33,864 nt of DNA from a virus. Numbering within the stretch: the stretch's first letter is position 1; each line of letters begins with the position of its first letter. A program made the position numbers and the translations under genes. Location: positions 1 through 33,864 of IMG/VR virus record IMGVR_UViG_3300036770_000349; one strand, 5' to 3'. The notes under the pieces are model-generated. The model searched no databases and had not been told where the DNA came from. It saw only the letters and a program-made list of their open reading frames with translations. Below, piece after piece: positions 29,946 through 33,864 of the stretch.

Positions 29946-30254
29946 ATGCGCTACGCTAAACGCCGAGACAACAACCACACCGAGATAGTGGATGCCCTCC
30001 GCAAGGCTAACTTCGAGGTCATTGACTTCGCGTCGGCCGGACACGACATCCCTGACCTGTTGGCCGTAAAGCCAATGCACGACGGTGTGGCGTGGATTTG
30101 CTGGATAGAGGTCAAGGCCAAGGGTGGGCGGCTGTCAGAGGGGCAGAAACGCTTTCAGGGCTTCTTCCAGCCGAGGGGCGAATGGTACGAAGCCCGTGAC
30201 CCTGACGACACCGTGTGCGCCCTCCAAGCCCTTTACTTGCAGCGCCTTAAATAA
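29946..30254 (+). CDS. VRR-NUC (PD-(D/E)XK) nuclease
   Basis: 102 residues. The core is GHDIPDLLAVKP (metal Asp), CWIEVKAKGGRLSEGQKRFQ (E-V-K) and a C-terminal helix with aromatic residues (GFFQPRGEWYEARDPDDTVC). VRR-NUC proteins act on branched DNA or as Holliday-junction nucleases; a stand-alone copy is common in phages. No ribosome site is evident before the ATG, in line with a leaderless message. Confidence 0.85.
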   Translation: MRYAKRRDNNHTEIVDALRKANFEVIDFASAGHDIPDLLAVKPMHDGVAWICWIEVKAKGGRLSEGQKRFQGFFQPRGEWYEARDPDDTVCALQALYLQRLK

Positions 30255-30266
30255 TTCATTTACAAT
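30237..30266 (+). promoter_or_regulatory. Candidate promoter for the 30273 gene
   Basis: TTGCAG (30237-30242), 18-base spacer, TACAAT (30261-30266), ending six bases before the ATG at 30273. It overlaps the 3' end of the VRR-NUC gene. Confidence 0.35.
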
Positions 30267-30272
30267 ACGGCC

Positions 30273-30527
30273 ATGAAGAACTGGCGCGTATTGAACCAAA
30301 ACCTGAATCTGTTTAACGAGGCCGAGGTCAAGGCGCTCTTGGATGAGGAGATTGCCGGTCAGCGGCGATCCACGTTCCTCAAGCGCCTACACCAGCGGTA
30401 CTGCACCCTGCGTGCAAACCGCGAACGGGCTGAGATATTCAGCGCCGTCGCCAAGCCTGCGGTTGGTGTACAATTGGATAATGCAGAAGCAATGCACCAA
30501 GTGCCTGCAAGTCAAGCCTCTAACTGA
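30273..30527 (+). CDS. Small helical protein, 3' end overlapped by HNH 3
   Basis: 84 residues. The first 55 (MKNWRVLNQNLNLFNEAEVK, ALLDEEIAGQRRSTFLKRLH, QRYCTLRANRERAEIF) match a small conserved phage helical protein I recognise by pattern. The last 25 are of a different character and lie over the start of the HNH gene at 30481. That fits insertion of the HNH gene at the 3' end, replacing the original tail. Confidence 0.6.
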   Translation: MKNWRVLNQNLNLFNEAEVKALLDEEIAGQRRSTFLKRLHQRYCTLRANRERAEIFSAVAKPAVGVQLDNAEAMHQVPASQASN

Positions 30528-31089
30528 GTTTCATCGGTTTAAGGCGTCTAAGGACGGCCATAAGTCTCGCTGTAAGCCGTGCAACTCTGCTGACTCAGCG
30601 CAGTGGCAGCGCGACAATCAAGACAAGTATTACGCCCGATATAAGCAGTGGGCGGAAAACAATCGAGACAAGACGCGAGCAGCCTCAAAGCGTTGGAACC
30701 AGCGTAACCGTGGCGTAGCGTATAAGCGGCGAGTCGAGAGTGTTGGCCGCGAAGTTGAAAACGCACGATCCCGCAAATGGTCTGCACAAAACCGAGATAA
30801 GGCGCGGGCGTGGAAGGCAGCGTGGAAAAAGAATAACCCTGCTGCCGTTGCGGCAATGAGTGGCAAGCGTCGGGCGGCGCTTAGAAACGCCATCCCGTTA
30901 TGGGCGGATGGCGATGCAATCTCGCGCATATACCAAGAGTGCCAGAACAAGCCGGGGCATCATGTAGATCACATAGTGCCTTTGATTTCTGAATTGGTGT
31001 GCGGTCTGCACTGCGAGGCCAACCTGCAAATCATTCCTGCGATAGAAAACTACTCCAAGAACAATCGCAGGTGGCCTGATATGCCCTAG
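30481..31089 (+). CDS. HNH homing-type endonuclease 3
   Basis: 202 residues from the ATG at 30481. The N-terminus is a CxxC...CxxC zinc element (CTKCLQVKPL, SRCKPC), then Asn/Arg/Lys repeats (QRDNQDKYYARYKQWAENN). The nuclease HHVDHIVPLISELVCGLHCE and ANLQIIPAIENYSKNN is the same type as in the two HNH genes beside the portal, but on the other strand 12 kb away. A longer frame from 30343 lacks sense. A TACAAT box ends just before its ATG. Its stop shares CTAG with the stop of the convergent phosphoesterase gene. Confidence 0.85.
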   Translation: MQKQCTKCLQVKPLTEFHRFKASKDGHKSRCKPCNSADSAQWQRDNQDKYYARYKQWAENNRDKTRAASKRWNQRNRGVAYKRRVESVGREVENARSRKWSAQNRDKARAWKAAWKKNNPAAVAAMSGKRRAALRNAIPLWADGDAISRIYQECQNKPGHHVDHIVPLISELVCGLHCEANLQIIPAIENYSKNNRRWPDMP

Positions 31090-32150
31090 AACTTCCTGCG
31101 TTTAAATTTAAGGAAGTCTACCCCTTCATCGGGGTCCCAGAACACTTTGACCAAATCGGGATGCTCTGGCGGCAAATACGGGTCAATAATTGTGACCGCG
31201 CAAGGCGATAGGGTCATGTCTCTAAACCCCCTCTCCTTACTGTATCTATCGTAAGTCTTATACGAGGCCACCTTGCAAGCGTGCATGGTAATGCCGCTAT
31301 CTGGGTCTTTGAGAACGGCATACGCCGACTCGTGCTTATGGCCCGCCACTGCTACGTGGTCTCTAACGCCCATCGTTAAGGCTTTCATCGGCCCATGGGC
31401 TGGATTCCAGATCGACGAACCAGAAAAGTCATGGCGAGCGTTTATACGGACTCTGGCGTCATTAGGAAACTGCAACTGGATACGGCACTCGGATGGCCGG
31501 TACATCGTTCCCTGATACTTCGTAATCCATTTAAGAGGGTCTCCGGCTCCAGCCCATAGATCGTGGTTGCCTCCGATCATGTACAGCCACGGGCATAGCC
31601 CCAAGAACCATTCAGCCAGTTTCCAAGCCTGAGACGCAGACGTAGACTGCTCTGCATATAGTCGAGCAAGCCTGCCTACCCATGCGTTTGTTGAGTCGCC
31701 CACATTGGCCGCAAACAAACCCTTTGTATTGCGTACTAATAAAGCATGCTTTTCTAGCAGGCCAATATCCGTTCCGTCGTCATCAACGTGCGGATCACCG
31801 AAATGCAAGATGCCGACAGGGCCATCAATAGTGACCTTGACGGGAATAAGTTTGGAAGCCTCTTCATGCCGCTGTTTCTGGGCAAACTGCTTTTTTCGAT
31901 GAGCAACTAATTCCTCAATAGGTATATCGTCATCGGGAAGCGGGGTAAACGAAAACCCCGGCTTTTCTACGACTTGGCGACCAGGCTGATACGTGGAGTC
32001 AGGGACAACATGCCCCTTCTCCTTCATCTTTTTAATTCGCATCATTAGCGTCCGCTCGTTCATTTTGAACTTAGCGGCGACCTGTGCCCGTATCCCGTTG
32101 GCTTCCTGTAGCGCCTCTAATATCTGATCGTCGGTGGCCTTGGACTGCAT
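31086..32150 (-). CDS. Metallophosphoesterase with N-terminal helix-turn-helix
   Basis: 354 residues. Residues about 8-46 form a Fis-like HTH (ILEALQEANGIRAQVAAKFK, MNERTLMMRIKKMKEKG). The phosphoesterase follows: GDPHVDDDG (D119, H121), NVGDSTN (D152), GGNHDLW (N195, H196), RHDF (H240) and GHKHE (H271, H273), a complete two-metal site. Family members cut phosphodiesters or phosphomonoesters. The DNA-binding part suggests a nucleic-acid substrate, which is inference. It is the last gene of the lysis-side minus-strand run. Confidence 0.85.
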   Translation of the reverse strand: MQSKATDDQILEALQEANGIRAQVAAKFKMNERTLMMRIKKMKEKGHVVPDSTYQPGRQVVEKPGFSFTPLPDDDIPIEELVAHRKKQFAQKQRHEEASKLIPVKVTIDGPVGILHFGDPHVDDDGTDIGLLEKHALLVRNTKGLFAANVGDSTNAWVGRLARLYAEQSTSASQAWKLAEWFLGLCPWLYMIGGNHDLWAGAGDPLKWITKYQGTMYRPSECRIQLQFPNDARVRINARHDFSGSSIWNPAHGPMKALTMGVRDHVAVAGHKHESAYAVLKDPDSGITMHACKVASYKTYDRYSKERGFRDMTLSPCAVTIIDPYLPPEHPDLVKVFWDPDEGVDFLKFKRRKF

Positions 32151-32153
32151 TGC

Positions 32154-32450
32154 TTACCCCATAGTAGTGAGCATCTGTTGCAGCAAGTGTCCGATTCGAT
32201 CTACAAATTGCTCATCGCGGCTAAGGTCATCGTGACCAGCGATGTCAAGCATTGCGTGGATCGCTTCATGCGCCCACACCTGCTGCCGGTTTGTGCCTTT
32301 ACAAGAACTTACGATGTGTATCTCGTATTTGTCTGGAAGCCACATTCCAACACAATTTTTGCCGTGACGCCACTTAGAGGGTGAAATTACTTTGACTTTG
32401 ATGGTGTGACCGGCTAATTGGAAGTGTTCAGGTATGCCGTCTGCTCTCAT
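32154..32450 (-). CDS. Zincin-type protein with HExxH motif
   Basis: 98 residues. HEAIHAMLDIAGHDD carries the zinc-binding HExxH, after a beta sheet (HTIKVKVISPSKWRHGKNCV, YEIHIVSSCKGTNRQQVW). Its size and layout resemble small phage metallopeptidase-like proteins (SprT/ImmA-like core). A third ligand could be D/E in SRDEQFVDRIG. Placed between the endolysin and phosphoesterase genes; substrate unknown. Confidence 0.75.
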   Translation of the reverse strand: MRADGIPEHFQLAGHTIKVKVISPSKWRHGKNCVGMWLPDKYEIHIVSSCKGTNRQQVWAHEAIHAMLDIAGHDDLSRDEQFVDRIGHLLQQMLTTMG

Positions 32451-32459
32451 TTTCGCCTC

Positions 32460-32834
32460 CTAGGGGTATGACCACACACTCGGTCTTAAACCGCCCTCCA
32501 AAGTATCCAAGTGTATGAAGCGGCCATTACCTTTTTGTTGAACACCGATGCCAGTAAAGCCCATCTGAAAGGCTAACTTCAATAGTCGGTGAGCCTCCGC
32601 ACCGACCACGGCAATGTCACACGCACAGCCCGAAGCGTGCGCTCCAGGTTGAGTCTTCTTCGCCTCGATAGGGTGCTTGGGGCAACGGTAGCCGGAGGTA
32701 ATCTTCATCGGCTTGCCGTAGAGGTTTCGCAGGGCTTGGAGTTTGTTCATAAACTCCTGCTGCATCTCGTTCTTGCCGCAGTGCGAGCAGTTGAACTCTT
32801 CGGCCTTAAAGTTCGGTACGAGCGCCCAATCCAT
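32460..32834 (-). CDS. Endolysin, peptidase M15 family
   Basis: 124 residues from the ATG at 32834 (GGGGG six bases upstream; a GTG at 32858 overlaps Rz). The fold is Peptidase_M15 (PF08291 type): ITSGYRCPKHP, GAHASGCACDIAV with H66 and D73, FTGIGVQQKGNGRFIHLDT with H108, and RPSVWSYP at the end. These are the zinc ligands of L,D/D-Ala carboxypeptidase-type murein peptidases. N-terminal CSHCG and another Cys pair are extra. No signal peptide, so it needs the holin. Confidence 0.9.
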   Translation of the reverse strand: MDWALVPNFKAEEFNCSHCGKNEMQQEFMNKLQALRNLYGKPMKITSGYRCPKHPIEAKKTQPGAHASGCACDIAVVGAEAHRLLKLAFQMGFTGIGVQQKGNGRFIHLDTLEGGLRPSVWSYP

Positions 32835-32836
32835 AC

Positions 32837-33313
32837 TCAACCCCCATCTAGTATCCACCCTTGCAAGGCACGCAGTTTAGCGTTCTCTGCGTCACAGGCG
32901 GCGACTAGGGCGTAGAGGTCGGCTCCGATGTCTGGCCCCGCTTGAGGATTGCTTCGAGCCGATCCGTCATCGCTCCGGGCGGCGGGGGCGGGATCATCAG
33001 TTCCTTCGGGGGCTGCCCCACCTTGGGGGTCGGGGGTGACGCACAGCCGGACAGGAGTGCGATTAACAGTACGATTAAGAGTACGCTCACGAAGGCGCTC
33101 CATCTCGGACTGGTACGAATCCGCAGCACGTTCAGCACGCGCTCTATCCGCCCGTTCCGCAGCCAGCGCGGTCTCCAGTCGTTCAATTTGCGGCCTAAGT
33201 TCCGCACGTCCCTGCTCCCGAAATGTATATACGGCGTATATACACAATAGCCCTAACCCTGCTGCCAAGATGGCGTGTGGTGCATAACGCCACAGCCATG
33301 TCGCCCACATCAT
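32837..33313 (-). CDS. Rz: Inner-membrane spanin (Rz-like)
   Basis: 158 residues. An N-terminal membrane segment (about 8-28, HAILAAGLGLLCIYAVYTF) is followed by a long coiled coil (RPQIERLETALAAERADRAR, AERAADSYQSEMERLRERTL), then a Pro/Ala/Asp-rich part. Overlaps the upstream TM gene by ATGA. The Rz1 partner is nested in another frame. Identification is by layout and by the nested lipoprotein. Confidence 0.85.
   Translation of the reverse strand: MMWATWLWRYAPHAILAAGLGLLCIYAVYTFREQGRAELRPQIERLETALAAERADRARAERAADSYQSEMERLRERTLNRTVNRTPVRLCVTPDPQGGAAPEGTDDPAPAARSDDGSARSNPQAGPDIGADLYALVAACDAENAKLRALQGWILDGG
32905..33090 (-). CDS. Rz1: Outer-membrane spanin lipoprotein (Rz1-like), nested in Rz
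   Basis: 61 residues from a GTG at 33090 with GGAG seven bases upstream, entirely inside the Rz gene in another frame. Signal peptide MSVLLIVLLIALLSGC with a lipobox ending at Cys16, then Pro-rich SPPTPKVGQPPKEL and MIPPPPPGAMT. This is the classic Rz1 form. The signal peptide lacks N-terminal Lys/Arg, and the frame extends upstream to 33207, so the start could be earlier. Confidence 0.85.
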   Translation of the reverse strand: MSVLLIVLLIALLSGCASPPTPKVGQPPKELMIPPPPPGAMTDRLEAILKRGQTSEPTSTP

Positions 33314-33546
33314 TTGTCGGCCTTGGTGCTGCTCAGTTGGTTAATCAGATTGAAGATGTCATCCAGCGTCTTGCGGATGTATTCAATATCGTCCTTGTAA
33401 TCTTCCCGGCGCACGTACATGTGCGGCAGGTTACGGATGTCTTTATCCAGGCGCTCGATGGTGCGCGTCAGATTATTGACGACCCAACCGCCAAGGAAAG
33501 CCGCCACACCCAAAACGATGTTGAAAAGAACCTGCATGTCGTCCAC
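33310..33546 (-). CDS. Small membrane protein of the lysis cassette
   Basis: 78 residues from a GTG with GGAG seven bases upstream, one base after the holin stop. One membrane segment (VLFNIVLGVAAFLGGWVV) is followed by a charged coiled coil (NLTRTIERLDKDIRNL, DDIEYIRKTLDDIFNLINQL). A second holin, antiholin or spanin-associated protein are all possible; the fold resembles proteins annotated as putative holin-like in related phages. Confidence 0.7.
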   Translation of the reverse strand: MDDMQVLFNIVLGVAAFLGGWVVNNLTRTIERLDKDIRNLPHMYVRREDYKDDIEYIRKTLDDIFNLINQLSSTKADK

Positions 33547-33547
33547 G

Positions 33548-33742
33548 TCACTTCTCCGATAATGCCTGCGTGGTGACAGCCCGCAGCACGAGGTTAGCCA
33601 AAGCGCCGATCATTAGAATGGCCGCAGCCACTTCCTGCCCCCACAGCACGGTCATGTGACCGCCTACAAGTTCAAGGCCGCCAAGGACGGCAAGCAGAAC
33701 ATTCCACCAAACAGTTTTAGACTTGAGTGCGCCTTGCAGCAT
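33548..33742 (-). CDS. Holin
   Basis: 64 residues with two hydrophobic segments (VWWNVLLAVLGGLELVGG and EVAAAILMIGALANLVLRAV) and a charged C-terminus (TTQALSEK). Size, topology, the LKSKTVWWN start and the position at the head of the lysis cassette fit a class II holin. It would form the membrane lesions that release the endolysin. Confidence 0.8.
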   Translation of the reverse strand: MLQGALKSKTVWWNVLLAVLGGLELVGGHMTVLWGQEVAAAILMIGALANLVLRAVTTQALSEK

Positions 33743-33744
33743 GA

Positions 33745-33864
33745 CTACCTCGCTAGGGCGTTACGGTTTTGCTCTCGCTCTTGAACTTGCGAAGCGCGTT
33801 CAATTTGAGCCGGAGCCAACAAGATTGCTGAGTTGATTTCGGCCTCAGTCAGTTGTCGCAACAA
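33745..33864 (-). CDS. C-terminal end of a gene upstream of the lysis cassette
   Basis: The last 39 codons and TAG stop of an ORF that enters from outside the window. Sequence: LLRQLTEAEINSAILLAPAQ, then IERASQVQEREQNRNALAR. Gln/Arg/Glu-rich and helical, consistent with the tail of a large internal virion protein. It cannot be joined in frame to the ORF at 1-712: a direct circular join gives a stop after seven codons. Confidence 0.6.
   Translation of the reverse strand: MLRQLTEAEINSAILLAPAQIERASQVQEREQNRNALAR

Noticed and set aside
1-33864. CRISPR arrays, insertion sequences, integrase/attachment sites.
   Set aside because: No regularly spaced repeats, transposase, integrase or att-like repeats seen on either strand.

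Overview
The window is most of a tailed-phage genome. The virion genes match the P22-like short-tailed (podovirus) plan: a P22-type portal, scaffold, P22-type coat, gp4-like adaptor and gp10-like DNA-stabilisation protein, followed by fibre and ejection-type proteins. No tail tube, tape measure, sheath, DNA polymerase, integrase or tRNA gene is visible. The host cannot be read from the sequence; the Rz/Rz1 spanins and GGAG-type ribosome sites fit a Gram-negative bacterium. Genes are tightly packed, with many ATGA, GTGA and TAATG start/stop overlaps. Both ends cut into open reading frames, so the window is a fragment and virion genes are missing outside it.

Layout. (1) 1-21233, all minus strand, read right to left: a small CxxC protein, small-terminase candidate, lysozyme-like protein, large terminase, four small basic proteins, two HNH endonucleases, portal, a Dps-like helical protein, two small beta proteins, a long S74 fibre, scaffold, coat, two paralogous small head proteins, a methyltransferase and glycosyltransferase pair, gp4-like and gp10-like tail proteins, fibres, and ejection-type proteins. 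(2) 21234-22125: non-coding control region with three GTTGC-N6-GCAAC dyads, an AT-rich palindrome and a strong plus-strand promoter. (3) 22126-24191: plus-strand early operon of very small proteins. (4) 24217-28574: minus-strand replication and recombination operon (SF3-like helicase, SSB-like protein, YqaJ exonuclease, PD-(D/E)XK-like protein, Erf annealing protein). (5) 28575-28655: divergent overlapping promoters around a perfect GTTGAC/GTCAAC operator. (6) 28656-31089: plus-strand Cro-like regulator, a cytosine-5 methyltransferase with a second protein encoded inside it in another frame, a VRR-NUC nuclease and a third HNH protein. (7) 31086-33864: minus-strand lysis module (holin, TM protein, Rz with nested Rz1, M15 endolysin), a zincin and a metallophosphoesterase.

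How it works together. The Cro-like protein probably switches the divergent promoters at 28.6 kb. The exonuclease, Erf and SSB-like protein form a single-strand annealing recombination set, and the helicase is the only recognisable replication protein here. Late minus-strand genes package DNA, build the particle and lyse the cell.

The most notable observations are the nested methyltransferase gene pair (28937-29587), where both frames carry recognisable family motifs; a complete-looking small plus-strand transcription unit antisense to the helicase leader (25542-25643); and the dyad array at 21.7 kb.
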